Assembly (NCBI GenBank): GCA_965603205.1
Contig: CBFDCC010000007.1
Coordinates: 124,001 to 188,000 of the forward strand
Direction: 5' to 3'
Source: Temperatibacter sp965603205
GTDB taxonomy: Bacteria > Pseudomonadota > Alphaproteobacteria > Sphingomonadales > Kordiimonadaceae
DNA: 64,000 bases
Below, piece by piece: positions 1 to 8,550 of this stretch (its first letter is position 1; every line of letters begins with the position of its first letter). Position numbers and translations under genes: made by a program. Below the pieces are notes generated by a model. The model saw only the letters and a list, made by a program, of their open reading frames with translations, was not told the DNA's origin and did not search any database.

Positions 1-1
1 T

Positions 2-346
2 GACGAAGAGGTCTTTGGTCCTTTATTACAGATTATTCGTGTAAAAGATTTAGATGAAGCCATCGCAAAGGCCAATGATACAAGGTTTGGTCTGGCCTCT
101 GGTTTGATTTCGGATAGTCATGATGATTATGATTATTTTTACCCCAGAGCGCGCGCCGGTATTGTAAATTGGAACCAACAGCTAACGGGTGCTGCATCGA
201 CCGCACCATTTGGCGGTATTGGACATTCTGGTAACCATAGCCCATCTGCATATTACGCGGCTGATTATTGTGCTTATGGTGTTGCATCCATAGAACAGGC
301 TGATGGCGTGGTTAAAGCCGATGCCCCCAAAGGGCTGAGGGGGTGA
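2..346 (+). CDS. astD: Succinylglutamate semialdehyde dehydrogenase, C-terminal part (5' end outside window)
   Basis: The frame is open from base 2 to a TGA at 344-346 and gives about 114 residues. They match the C-terminal end of the aldehyde dehydrogenase fold: an early EEVFGP motif, then the tail APFGGIGHSGNH followed by PSAYYAADYCAY, characteristic of AstD. AstD oxidises N-succinylglutamate 5-semialdehyde to N-succinylglutamate in the arginine succinyltransferase (AST) pathway. The catalytic Cys and most of the NAD site lie left of the window. The stop overlaps the GTG start of astB, which fits an ast operon. Confidence 0.9.
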   Translation, partial: DEEVFGPLLQIIRVKDLDEAIAKANDTRFGLASGLISDSHDDYDYFYPRARAGIVNWNQQLTGAASTAPFGGIGHSGNHSPSAYYAADYCAYGVASIEQADGVVKADAPKGLRG

Positions 347-1680
347 AGATGAGAGTAAGAGAAGTAAATTTTGACGGCCTAATTGGCCCAACACATAATT
401 ATGCTGGGCTTAGTTATGGTAATTTAGCTGCTACGGGTAACAAGGGTAATGTCTCGCGCCCACTCGACGGCGTGCTGCAAGGCATCGAAAAGGCAGCGTA
501 TGTTCGCTCGCTCGGTATGAAGCAGGGTATGTTACCGCCTGTTGACCGCCCTAGCTTACGTGTGTTGAGAGAGCTTGGCTATTCTGGTAGTGATACTCAT
601 ATTCTGACAAAGGCATGGGATGAAAGCCCAGAGATGGTGAGAAGTCTGATGAGTGCGAGCAGCATGTGGACGGCTAATGCTTGTACAATCTCGCCGTCAA
701 CTGATACGGCTGATGGGCGCACGCATTTTACGGCGGCTAATTTGGCTAGCATGTTCCACCGAGCAACAGAATGCCCAACAACAAAGCGTGTGTTAGAGCG
801 TTATTTCCCCGCAGGAGATAGATTTGCTCATCATGAACCACTGACAGGCGGTGTGCATTTGGGCGACGAAGGAGCCGCCAATCACAATCGCTTTTGCACT
901 GATTATGGCGCGACAGGAGTCCATTTGTTTGTCTATGGCAGGCGTGCATTTGAATCTGCTGAAGCATTAACCTTCCCAGGTCGTCAAACATTAGAGGCTA
1001 GTCAGGCGGTGGCGCGTCAGCATGGTCTGGGGGATAGAGCTATATTTGCACAGCAAAGCCCTTTAGCGATTAATGCAGGGGCCTTTCACAATGATGTGGT
1101 GGCTGTTTGCAATAAAGATACATTCCTATATCATGAGCAAGCTTTTGTAGATTCCTCGAAATTAAAGGCCGATGTTCAAGCCGTTATGGGGGATACGCTG
1201 ATAAAATGGGTAGAGGTGCCTGCCATACGGGTTAGTATGGAAGATGCTGTTAGATCATATCTGTTTAATTCGCAGCTCATTAATGTACCAAGTCGTGAAG
1301 GCATGACACTCATCGCACCAACAGACGCTGAGATTATCCCCGCCGTTGCAGAATATTTATCTGATTTGGTGGAAAGTGGCGGCCCTATCACGCATGTAGA
1401 TTATATGGATGTTCGCCAATCTATGCGCAATGGTGGAGGCCCCGCATGTCTGCGCCTACGCGTAGTGCTTGATGAAGATGATATAGCAGCAATGGGCGCA
1501 AGAGGCATCTTAGATGACACCCTCATTTCTGAGCTAAAAGTTTGGGCTAATAAGCATTATCGCGAAGAATTATCCCCTGAGGATTTAGGAGACCCTGATC
1601 TGATGATGGAAAGCTTCGCTGCGTTGGATGAGCTAACTCAGATCATGAACTTAGGCAGTATTTATGATTTCCAGCAATAA
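343..1680 (+). CDS. astB: N-succinylarginine dihydrolase
   Basis: AstB hydrolyses N2-succinylarginine to succinylornithine, CO2 and two ammonia, the second step of the AST pathway. The 445 residues match the family length. The catalytic triad is visible at E176 (GDEGAANHN), H249 (AFHNDVVAV) and C369 (NGGGPACLRLRV), close to E. coli positions 174, 248 and 365. The N-terminus EVNFDGLIGPTHNYAGLS is typical. The GTG at 343 overlaps the astD stop; an ATG two codons later (349) is an equally possible start. Only 15 bases separate it from msrP, so co-transcription with msrPQ is possible though functionally unexpected. Confidence 0.95.
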   Translation: MKMRVREVNFDGLIGPTHNYAGLSYGNLAATGNKGNVSRPLDGVLQGIEKAAYVRSLGMKQGMLPPVDRPSLRVLRELGYSGSDTHILTKAWDESPEMVRSLMSASSMWTANACTISPSTDTADGRTHFTAANLASMFHRATECPTTKRVLERYFPAGDRFAHHEPLTGGVHLGDEGAANHNRFCTDYGATGVHLFVYGRRAFESAEALTFPGRQTLEASQAVARQHGLGDRAIFAQQSPLAINAGAFHNDVVAVCNKDTFLYHEQAFVDSSKLKADVQAVMGDTLIKWVEVPAIRVSMEDAVRSYLFNSQLINVPSREGMTLIAPTDAEIIPAVAEYLSDLVESGGPITHVDYMDVRQSMRNGGGPACLRLRVVLDEDDIAAMGARGILDDTLISELKVWANKHYREELSPEDLGDPDLMMESFAALDELTQIMNLGSIYDFQQ

Positions 1681-1695
1681 CTAGTAGGAATAACC

Positions 1696-2658
1696 ATGCT
1701 AATAAAGAATAAACAAAGTTGGGGGGAGAGCGAAAGTAACGTCACACCAGAAGATGTTTATTTAAACAGGCGTTCTTTTATGAAGGGGGCGGGCGTTGTT
1801 GCGGCGACTGCTTTTTCATCAGCTGCACGCGCCGACTGGTTTGGCAGCGATAAGGTAGAGCGCGTGTTAAATCCGTTAGAATTTAGCCCCGATGCATCTG
1901 AGCGTGAGCAGATGACGCCCTATGAAGCAGTAACAGCCTATAATAACTTCTATGAGTTTGGTACTGGCAAGGATGATCCAGCGGAGAATGCATGGAAGAT
2001 GAAGGTTGATCCTTGGCGGGTAAAGGTAACAGGCCTAACCGATAAAGCTGGTGCGTATAATCTGGAAGACTTGATCGATTATAAGGCACTTGAAGAGCGG
2101 GTCTATAGGTTACGCTGTGTTGAGGGTTGGTCGATGGTTATTCCGTGGATTGGTGTGCCGCTAGCCGATGTTATTAAAAAATTAGAACCAAAATCAACGG
2201 CTAAATACGTGGTGTTTGAGACATTGCGTAACAAGCAGCAAATGCCAGGCACCAAGTGGCCCGTATTAGATTGGCCATATACAGAAGGCCTGCGTATGGA
2301 TGAGGCGCTTAATCCACTACCCATGCTGGCGGTGGGGCTGTACGGCAAGGAACTTCCTAACCAAAATGGTGCGCCTATCAGACTTGTTGTGCCTTGGAAA
2401 TATGGGTTCAAGTCAATAAAATCGATCGTTAATATTCATTTCACGGATAAACGTAGGCGTACCAGTTGGGAAAAATCAGCACCTAGAGAATATGGATTCT
2501 ATTCCAATGTGAACCCAAATGTTGATCATCCACGCTGGTCGCAGGCGTCTGAGCGCCGCATTGGTGAATTTGGTCGCAGAAAAACACTGATGTTTAATGG
2601 CTACTCAGAAATGGTTGCAGGATTATATGCTGGCATGGATTTAACGAAGAATTATTAA
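1696..2658 (+). CDS. msrP: Protein-methionine-sulfoxide reductase catalytic subunit MsrP
   Basis: Periplasmic molybdoenzyme (formerly YedY) that reduces methionine sulfoxide in envelope proteins, with electrons from MsrQ. The 320 residues begin with a Tat signal, twin arginine R25-R26 in NRRSFMK, then a hydrophobic stretch ending near ARA. The molybdenum-ligating cysteine is C141 in LRCVEGWSM. Later motifs such as RLVVPWKYGFKSIKSI belong to the sulfite oxidase/YedY fold. An AGGAA ribosome site precedes the ATG. The next gene, msrQ, starts at the very next base after the stop, so the two are translationally coupled. Confidence 0.95.
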   Translation: MLIKNKQSWGESESNVTPEDVYLNRRSFMKGAGVVAATAFSSAARADWFGSDKVERVLNPLEFSPDASEREQMTPYEAVTAYNNFYEFGTGKDDPAENAWKMKVDPWRVKVTGLTDKAGAYNLEDLIDYKALEERVYRLRCVEGWSMVIPWIGVPLADVIKKLEPKSTAKYVVFETLRNKQQMPGTKWPVLDWPYTEGLRMDEALNPLPMLAVGLYGKELPNQNGAPIRLVVPWKYGFKSIKSIVNIHFTDKRRRTSWEKSAPREYGFYSNVNPNVDHPRWSQASERRIGEFGRRKTLMFNGYSEMVAGLYAGMDLTKNY

Positions 2659-3264
2659 GTGAATATATCCCTAAAACAGTGGCGCAGGGTCATAAAACCC
2701 ATTGTGTTTATGATCGCGCTTATACCTGCGATATGGTGGGCTGACGCATGGCGACATGCCTTTGCTGGCCTGCCAAATGGGTTGGGGTTTAATCCAAATG
2801 AAGCCTCAAATCAGTTTACGGGTGATTGGGCTATTCGTTTCTTGTTGATTACGCTGATGATAACACCGCTAACTAAGGTGTTAAAATCTAATAAACCTAT
2901 GCTCTTTAGACGTATGTTTGGCCTCTTTACTAGTTTTTATGTAGCCCTACATATGACCAGTTATCTATGGCTTGATATAGAGCTTAATGTATCGGCCTTA
3001 TGGCAGGATATTCTCAAGCGTAATTACATTACTGTAGGGATGGTTGCACTGATTTTGTTGTTGCCGCTTACGCTCACTAGCTTTAATCGTGCGGTTAAAT
3101 ACTTGGGCGCAAAGCGTTGGCAGAGGTTACATGCAAGCATTTATCTGATTGGGGCGCTCGCTATATTTCATTTTGTTATGATGCGAAAAGGGTTCCAATT
3201 GGAACCCCTTGTCTATGGCTTTGTTTATCTTAGCTTGATGGTCTTTAGGCTAAAGACCCGTTAA
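2659..3264 (+). CDS. msrQ: Protein-methionine-sulfoxide reductase heme-binding subunit MsrQ
   Basis: Integral membrane b-type heme protein that passes quinol or flavin electrons to MsrP. The 201 residues have about six hydrophobic segments and the family features: WWADAWRHAFAG near the start, LLITLMITPLTK, RRMFGLFTSFYVALHMTSYLWLD with a likely heme histidine, and the later RLHASIYLIGALAIFHFVMM with further histidines. It starts with GTG directly after the msrP stop with no intervening base. Its stop overlaps by four bases the stop of the convergent MaoC-like gene. Confidence 0.93.
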   Translation: MNISLKQWRRVIKPIVFMIALIPAIWWADAWRHAFAGLPNGLGFNPNEASNQFTGDWAIRFLLITLMITPLTKVLKSNKPMLFRRMFGLFTSFYVALHMTSYLWLDIELNVSALWQDILKRNYITVGMVALILLLPLTLTSFNRAVKYLGAKRWQRLHASIYLIGALAIFHFVMMRKGFQLEPLVYGFVYLSLMVFRLKTR

Positions 3265-3716
3265 TCAACGGGGCGTTTAAGTACCATAACATTTGCTTGC
3301 ATGGTCATCACGGCCTCACCCTTTTCATTTAGTGTCGTTGTTTTACTCTTCATAAAACCAAGATTAGGACGTGATTTACTTTCTCTCTTTTCAACAACCT
3401 CAGTCATGACACTAAGTGTTTCACCCACTTTTACAGGTTGATGCCAGTTAACAAAATCTAGACCCGGCGATCCCATGCCTGCAAAACCAGATTTGGTAAA
3501 GTCTTTAACCAGCATTGCCATGGTCATAGCACTGGTATGCCAACCACTGGCACATAACGCACCAAAGACAGAGCTCTTAGCAGCTTCTTCGTCTAAGTGG
3601 AAAGGTTGAGGGTCATATTTGCTGGCAAACTCAATAACTTCTTTCTTGGTGACTTCATAGTGACCAAACTCTTTTTTATCGCCGACATTGACGTCCTCAA
3701 AAAAAACTTTAAACAT
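3261..3716 (-). CDS. MaoC-like (R)-specific enoyl-CoA hydratase family protein
   Basis: A hotdog-fold protein of 151 residues, related to MaoC-domain and PhaJ hydratases, which hydrate enoyl-CoA esters or act on related acyl thioesters. The hydratase motif is visible as ASKYDPQPFHLDEEAA, with the catalytic Asp/His pair in DPQPFH, followed by ASGWHTSAMTMAML. The open frame extends to 3740, but AGAGGA lies six bases upstream of the ATG at 3716, so the shorter MFKVFFEDV start is preferred. It is monocistronic and convergent with msrQ. The substrate cannot be told from sequence. Confidence 0.85.
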   Translation of the reverse strand: MFKVFFEDVNVGDKKEFGHYEVTKKEVIEFASKYDPQPFHLDEEAAKSSVFGALCASGWHTSAMTMAMLVKDFTKSGFAGMGSPGLDFVNWHQPVKVGETLSVMTEVVEKRESKSRPNLGFMKSKTTTLNEKGEAVMTMQANVMVLKRPVD

Positions 3717-3830
3717 ATTTATTCCTCTTTGTCGTAACATTGCCTAACTTGTGCCTAAGTTATGATTGATAGTTATCATCAATCAAGTGTTACATTGATG
3801 AATGTGATGAGTTAGGTCAATAGATTAGGT

Positions 3831-4700
3831 ATGAGAATTTTGCACTTCTTTTTTAAAGTCATTTTATTAACAGTGTTTTTACCCCTGCGCGTGTCAGCTG
3901 CGGATCTATCCTTTGACGCAAAATATGATGTCTACTGGAAAGGTATTCGTGTCTTTACCGCAGAGGCGCAAACAGCTATTGCTAACGGACGCTATGACAC
4001 AGGTATGCAATTTTGGCCTGTTGGGCTTTTGGCACTATGGGTTGATGGCCGCAGTGAAGTAAATGCTTCGGGCTTTATTAGCGACGCAGGTGCCGTTAAA
4101 GCACAGCGTTACCGCGTTGAGGGTGAGTGGGACGGGGACAGGTCTTACCGTGAAATTACTTTTGATGACGCTGGTTCAGTTACGGGTATCAAACTTGATC
4201 TACCAGAAGATTGGACAGAGGACGACCCAAGACTGCCAATCCCCGCTGATGTGGCCATAGGCCCTGATCCACTATCGATGCTTACGGCGATCGTTAAGCA
4301 ACCATGGAAACGTGATGACTATACAAAGCCATTTCAGATTACATCAATTGATGGGCGCACTGTATCGCGCTTTACCATGAAATGTGATTTTGATCTTGAT
4401 CGTATGAAGACCAAGGAAGGTCGCACTGATTATAATGGTGAGGCCACACGTTGCACCGTTAAGATTAATCTGATTGGTGGATTTGTTGACGAGAGTAAAT
4501 TAAGCAAAAAAGAGCTAAAAAAGCTAAAGAAACGCCGCGCCAAGGCCGAAAAAAAACAAGCGAAGCCTAAAAAAGAAGACCCCTTTGAAATATGGTTTCA
4601 ATATTTTGCCGCAGAAGATTTGATGATGCCAGTACGCGCTAAATTACGCTCTGATCGCGGCAAGGTTACCATCTATCTCGCAAAATTTTTATCAAAATAA
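3831..4700 (+). CDS. Exported DUF3108 domain protein
   Basis: A 289-residue protein with an N-terminal signal peptide (hydrophobic to about residue 22, ending VSAAD) followed by a DUF3108-type beta-rich domain that starts with FDAKYDVYWKGIRV. Members are periplasmic or outer-membrane-associated proteins of unknown function in proteobacteria. A Lys-rich stretch (roughly residues 222-248, KKELKKLKKRRAK and onward) interrupts the domain before the conserved C-terminal segment FEIWFQYF to the end. It stands alone between the MaoC-like gene and the amidohydrolase. No function is proposed. Confidence 0.75.
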   Translation: MRILHFFFKVILLTVFLPLRVSAADLSFDAKYDVYWKGIRVFTAEAQTAIANGRYDTGMQFWPVGLLALWVDGRSEVNASGFISDAGAVKAQRYRVEGEWDGDRSYREITFDDAGSVTGIKLDLPEDWTEDDPRLPIPADVAIGPDPLSMLTAIVKQPWKRDDYTKPFQITSIDGRTVSRFTMKCDFDLDRMKTKEGRTDYNGEATRCTVKINLIGGFVDESKLSKKELKKLKKRRAKAEKKQAKPKKEDPFEIWFQYFAAEDLMMPVRAKLRSDRGKVTIYLAKFLSK

Positions 4701-4771
4701 CATTTAGCTTTTGATCTCTGTTAATTCCTCTGCCAAGATGCGTTCAAATTCATCTTTGGGAGAGAATAATC

Positions 4772-6064
4772 ATGAAAACTATATTAAAAACAGCTGGCCT
4801 TGCAGCCTTAATGTTGGGTACAAGCTTGTCAGCCACTGCGGCGACTAAAATCATTTATGCAGGGCAGCTCCTTGCGGTGCCAGGACAGGCTGCCAAGGCT
4901 GAGCAAACCATTGTCATCAATAAAGGCAAGATCACAGAAGTGCGGGATGGTTATGTTGAGGCTAAAGAATTTGGTAAAAAAGTAAGAATTATTAATCTTA
5001 AAAATAGTTTTGTCATGCCGGGCATGATGGATATGCATGTTCATTTACAGGGTGAGCTAGGTCCAAAGAACGATAGTGAAACCCTCAAAATGTCAGCAGA
5101 GCTTGTTGGTATGCGCTCGATACATTACGCTATGAAGACAATGAAGGCTGGTTTCACTACACTCAGAGATGCAGGCTCGGACGTGCAGCAGATGTATGCC
5201 TTGCGTGATGCTATTAATAAGGGTTGGGTCGATGGTCCGCGCATCATTGCTGCTGGTGGTGTTGGTATTACGGGCGGTCACGCCGATATCAGTGGCGTCA
5301 AGCATGATCTGATGGATATCTATACCGAGAAAACTATTTGTGATGGCCCTTATGATTGCAGACGCGCTACACGTCACGCCATTAAATACGGTGCTGATCT
5401 GATTAAGATTACATCAACAGGCGGCGTATTAACCGACCGCGCCACGGGTACTGGCCAGCAGATGGAAATGGACGAACTGCGCGAAGTCGTTCAAGCTGCT
5501 AAAAGTATGGGCCGTAAGGTGGCTTCTCACGCGCACCATGAAGACGGTATCGTCGCAGCCTTAGAGGCGGGCGTTGATAGTATCGAACACGGCACCTACA
5601 CGGGTAAAAAAGCCATTAAGCTGTTCAAAAAAACTGGTGCATATCTTGTACCAACGTTGCTCGCTGGTGATACGGTGAAGCATATGGCAGAAACGTCAAA
5701 CTTTATGAGCCCAGCCATTGCTGCAAAGGCCATCAAGGTCGGCGGCGATATGAAGGGTAATTTTGCTAAAGCCTATAAGGCGGGTGTGAAAATTGCCTTT
5801 GGTACCGATAGCGGCGTGTCTAAGCACGGCATAAATGCACAGGAAGCCGTGCTAATGCATGAGGCTGGTATGACAGCAATGGATGTGATCAAGTCGGCGA
5901 CTGTTAACGCGGCTGACCTGATTAGTATGAGCGATAGTCTAGGCACGATTGAGGTGGGTAAATACGCTGATATCATCGCCACAGACGGTTCGCCGCTAGA
6001 GGACATTAAAGAATTATTATCCGTTGATTTCGTCATGAAGGGCGGCAAGATTTATAAGAAGTAA
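4772..6064 (+). CDS. Exported metal-dependent amidohydrolase (Xaa-Pro dipeptidase/carboxypeptidase-like subgroup)
   Basis: A 430-residue enzyme of the amidohydrolase superfamily with a signal peptide (MKTILKTAGLAALMLGTSLS to ATA). Metal-site motifs are present in order: HVH in MDMHVHLQGE, a candidate carboxylated Lys in DLIKITSTGG, His residues in ASHAHHEDG and SIEHGTY, and the catalytic Asp in AFGTDSGVSKHG. The closest known relatives cleave dipeptides with C-terminal proline, lysine or arginine, or act on acylated amino acids; the precise substrate is not readable. GGGAGAG precedes the ATG. A strong terminator follows directly. Confidence 0.85.
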   Translation: MKTILKTAGLAALMLGTSLSATAATKIIYAGQLLAVPGQAAKAEQTIVINKGKITEVRDGYVEAKEFGKKVRIINLKNSFVMPGMMDMHVHLQGELGPKNDSETLKMSAELVGMRSIHYAMKTMKAGFTTLRDAGSDVQQMYALRDAINKGWVDGPRIIAAGGVGITGGHADISGVKHDLMDIYTEKTICDGPYDCRRATRHAIKYGADLIKITSTGGVLTDRATGTGQQMEMDELREVVQAAKSMGRKVASHAHHEDGIVAALEAGVDSIEHGTYTGKKAIKLFKKTGAYLVPTLLAGDTVKHMAETSNFMSPAIAAKAIKVGGDMKGNFAKAYKAGVKIAFGTDSGVSKHGINAQEAVLMHEAGMTAMDVIKSATVNAADLISMSDSLGTIEVGKYADIIATDGSPLEDIKELLSVDFVMKGGKIYKK

Positions 6065-6084
6065 TCTTGCTGCGCTAGATATAG

Positions 6085-6116
6085 AAAAGGCCACTGAATT
6101 CAGTGGCCTTTTTTTG
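6085..6116 (+). terminator. Intrinsic terminator of the amidohydrolase gene
   Basis: A perfect inverted repeat, AAAAGGCCACTG / CAGTGGCCTTTT around AATT, followed by a T run. It lies 20 bases after the stop and would work in both directions. Confidence 0.9.
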
Positions 6117-6133
6117 TTGAATATTCATTTCTC

Positions 6134-6262
6134 CCCGTCACCCCGCACTTGATGCGGGGTCCATAGGAAATCAAGGTTGTCCTGAATAGAGTAGGCTTTA
6201 AAATGAAATGTTTACATGAGCCTTCTGTATAATGGATCCCGCATCAAGTGCGGGATGACGAG
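6134..6262. repeat. Paired CCCGC palindromic intergenic element
   Basis: Two short palindromes, CCCGCACTTGATGCGGG (inside 6141-6158) and CCCGCATCAAGTGCGGG (inside 6238-6254), lie in opposite orientation about 80 bases apart. Their flanks match in inverted fashion (CCGTCA and GGTCCA against TGGATC and GATGAC), so the whole stretch can fold into one long hairpin or two small ones. This is the form of dispersed intergenic palindromes common in alphaproteobacterial genomes. A related element lies at 21268-21354. Confidence 0.7.
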
Positions 6263-6272
6263 TTGGCCTTGT

Positions 6273-6941
6273 CTATTCATTCACATTTTCATCGACTTTT
6301 TTGATCACGCCTAGATACCAGCTATAACCAGCGCCTAGTAACATGGGGCCTAATGACCCGACCAAAAGAGTACCTATAATGATATCGTTATTATCGGTTA
6401 TGAAACTAACCGCGATGATCGCCACGCCACCTATCATGCCTAGCTTTCCTGCTAAACGGTGGGTTTGTCGCCAGTTCAGTTCGTTATTGATATTCCAACG
6501 CGTTCTAATACCCATGGAATGGGTGGGTAGAGATTTGGGCATGTAATTACTAACCACAATCATCGCCACACCAAATATAGGCATGAAAATACTAATTGTA
6601 ATGGTGAAAAATTGAAAAAGGCTTCCAATAATCATTGCCTGTACTACTAGCATTAGTGCTGCTAGCAAGATTATATTTGCGGCATATAATTTACCAGATT
6701 GTGCTAGGTTTTTGCGCTTGGGTTCGTAATGTTTTAAGTAGATTAGACCAATATGCAGCATGATAGAAATTGCAGGCACAGCAAAAAAGGCAAGTAGAGG
6801 TTCTGCCGACCTATCAACCTCACCGTCAATGTTCCAGTGGATCGGTACTTGCGTAGTGGGGTCTATATTAAGATACGCTATTATGCCGATGATAAGATTA
6901 AGGGCAATAAGCGCCCAGCCGATTTTATTGATTTTAGACAT
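6273..6941 (-). CDS. SdpI/DUF1648 family membrane protein (immunity/signal-transducer type)
   Basis: A 222-residue integral membrane protein with an N-terminal DUF1648 motif (TQVPIHWNIDGEVDR) and a C-terminal SdpI-like region (NYMPKSLPTHSMGIRTRWNIN) and about six hydrophobic helices. In Bacillus, SdpI protects against the SdpC toxin and sequesters the repressor SdpR at the membrane. The gene overlaps the upstream ArsR-type regulator by eight bases, the same sdpR-sdpI order. No toxin gene is nearby, so a role in sensing envelope stress or a membrane-active compound is only inference. Confidence 0.85.
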   Translation of the reverse strand: MSKINKIGWALIALNLIIGIIAYLNIDPTTQVPIHWNIDGEVDRSAEPLLAFFAVPAISIMLHIGLIYLKHYEPKRKNLAQSGKLYAANIILLAALMLVVQAMIIGSLFQFFTITISIFMPIFGVAMIVVSNYMPKSLPTHSMGIRTRWNINNELNWRQTHRLAGKLGMIGGVAIIAVSFITDNNDIIIGTLLVGSLGPMLLGAGYSWYLGVIKKVDENVNE

Positions 6942-7239
6942 TATTTTTCTCGCTTTTATCTTCTTGTTTTTGGCCCAATAGCCCCATCAGGTGGGTCATC
7001 ATGTCTTCAACAACACTTGTGTTTAGGCTGTAGGTGATGGTGGTGCCAACCTTGTCGGCATGTATCAGGTCGGCTTCACGTAGCACGTTAAAATGACCTG
7101 ATAGGGTGGGTTTACTGACGACCGTGCCTGTGGCCGATAGGCCGTCAGATATATCTCCTGCTGTCATGTCTCGGGCCTTTAATTGATCTAAGATCTCTCT
7201 ACGGACCGGACTGGATAAGGCTTTGAATGTATCGCCCAT
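6934..7239 (-). CDS. ArsR/SdpR-type winged-helix autorepressor
   Basis: A 101-residue ArsR-superfamily regulator: winged helix from FKALSSPVRREILDQLKARD through SKPTLSGHFNVLREADLI (recognition helix) and a short wing DKVGTTITYSLN. There are no CxC metal-binding motifs in helix 3, so this is an SdpR-like rather than a metal-sensing member. GAGGAC precedes the ATG. It is the first gene of a two-gene operon with the SdpI-like membrane protein. Two palindromes in the upstream 80 bases are its probable operators. Confidence 0.88.
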   Translation of the reverse strand: MGDTFKALSSPVRREILDQLKARDMTAGDISDGLSATGTVVSKPTLSGHFNVLREADLIHADKVGTTITYSLNTSVVEDMMTHLMGLLGQKQEDKSEKNNV

Positions 7240-7264
7240 TATTTTGTCCTCGCTTTTTTATTTT

Positions 7265-7328
7265 GGTATTTAGGAAAATACCGAATTATAAAGCAAAGTC
7301 AAGTAGTATTTCGGTATTTAGCTAAATA
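7265..7328 (-). promoter_or_regulatory. Probable operators of the SdpR-like repressor
   Basis: Two AT-rich palindromes sit just upstream of the repressor start. The first is GGTATTTAGGAAAATACC (7265-7282, seven-base arms). The second is TATTTAGCTAAATA (7315-7328, perfect) within a copy of GGTATTTAG. Both share a GGTATTTAG half-site, as expected for a dimeric ArsR-type protein acting on its own promoter. Confidence 0.65.
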
Positions 7329-7351
7329 AGGAAATAAAGAGGGTTTATGTT

Positions 7352-8488
7352 CTAGTTGGAACCAATGATCTTACGTAGCTCATCGATGGGCAGGGATTTT
7401 ACGGTGCCTTTATGGCCCTCTACATCTACTGCCATGGTCAGGCTATTATAGATGGCTTCTTCTGTTGCTTCTATCACGGCCTGAAATAATGGCGACATTG
7501 CGCTGTTGGCTAATGAGGCAATTTGATAAATGTTTTCGCTGTTGGGGCGCCTGGTATCTGCGTGGTTGGTAAAGGCAATGACATAATCGCCTGATCCATT
7601 TGTCAGGCTGGCACCTGTGCGGGCCACCCCGCCCATAGCACGTTTGGCTAGTCGGGTAAGGTTGCGGTCGCTCAGCGGCGCGTCTGTGGCAACTATAACC
7701 ATGATAGATCCATCTGCTGATGTGTCTTGGTCTAATTTATCCTTTAAATAAAATTGTCCCAGCTTTTCACCAACTTTATGACCATCTATAGTCAAAATGC
7801 CACCAAAATTACTTTGAACAAGTACACCAACCGTATAGCCACCGAGATTAGCTGGTAGTAACCTACTACTTGTGCCGATGCCACCTTTCCAGCCAAAGGT
7901 GCGGGTGCCCGTGCCTGCGCCAACGGCACCTTCTTCAACGGGACCCGATTTGGCTGTCTCAATGGCGTGTATAAAGTCTGATTTTTTAAGGTGGCGCCCT
8001 CGAATATCATTTAAATAGGCATCGTTGGTCTCGCCGACCACGGCGTTGACAGAATGAACATCCTCATTGCCAGATTGCGTCAGTGTCCACTCAACAAGGG
8101 CCGCCATGCCCTCGGCGACATTTAATGTATTGGTTAGTGCGATAGGGGTTTCAATTTCACCAAGTTCTCTGACCTGTGAGTATCCAGCAAGTTTGCCGTA
8201 GCCATTACCAATATGAATGGCGGCAGCAACTTTGTTTTGACGTAGGTTACCAGTAGCGGGGATGATTACGGTGACGCCTGTGTTGATCTGACTGTCTTTT
8301 TTAACCGTTGTATGACCAACTCTAACACCAGTCACATCCGTAATAGCGTTAAGAGGGCCTGTGTTTAATATGCCAGGAGATATGCCGAGATCACGCACGC
8401 GAACTTGCCCATCTGCGAGGATTTTATCGTCTGCGATGACTTGCCCTGTGAATGTGATAGCAATAATTGCTGAAAATAAAATACGCAT
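7352..8488 (-). CDS. Exported P1 family (DmpA/BapA-type, S58) self-processing peptidase
   Basis: A 378-residue N-terminal nucleophile hydrolase of the DmpA/BapA family, aminopeptidases acting on L-, D- or beta-amino acid peptides. Family motifs include NAITDVTGVRVGHTT, GAVGAGTGTRTFGWKGGIGT, the cleavage site ADG-SIMVIVATDAPL with nucleophile Ser261, and LTNGSGDYVIAF. Autolysis before Ser261 would give two subunits. The open frame reaches 8548, but AAGGGG lies six bases before the ATG at 8488, and that start gives a clean signal peptide (RILFSAIIAITFTGQVIA). It follows the OYE gene on the same strand with a 60-base gap. Confidence 0.88.
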   Translation of the reverse strand: MRILFSAIIAITFTGQVIADDKILADGQVRVRDLGISPGILNTGPLNAITDVTGVRVGHTTVKKDSQINTGVTVIIPATGNLRQNKVAAAIHIGNGYGKLAGYSQVRELGEIETPIALTNTLNVAEGMAALVEWTLTQSGNEDVHSVNAVVGETNDAYLNDIRGRHLKKSDFIHAIETAKSGPVEEGAVGAGTGTRTFGWKGGIGTSSRLLPANLGGYTVGVLVQSNFGGILTIDGHKVGEKLGQFYLKDKLDQDTSADGSIMVIVATDAPLSDRNLTRLAKRAMGGVARTGASLTNGSGDYVIAFTNHADTRRPNSENIYQIASLANSAMSPLFQAVIEATEEAIYNSLTMAVDVEGHKGTVKSLPIDELRKIIGSN

Positions 8489-8550
8489 TAAAGACCCCTT
8501 TATAGTAACCCGAGCGTAATGTGTAACGCTCGGGCAGGGGGTAAACAAGC

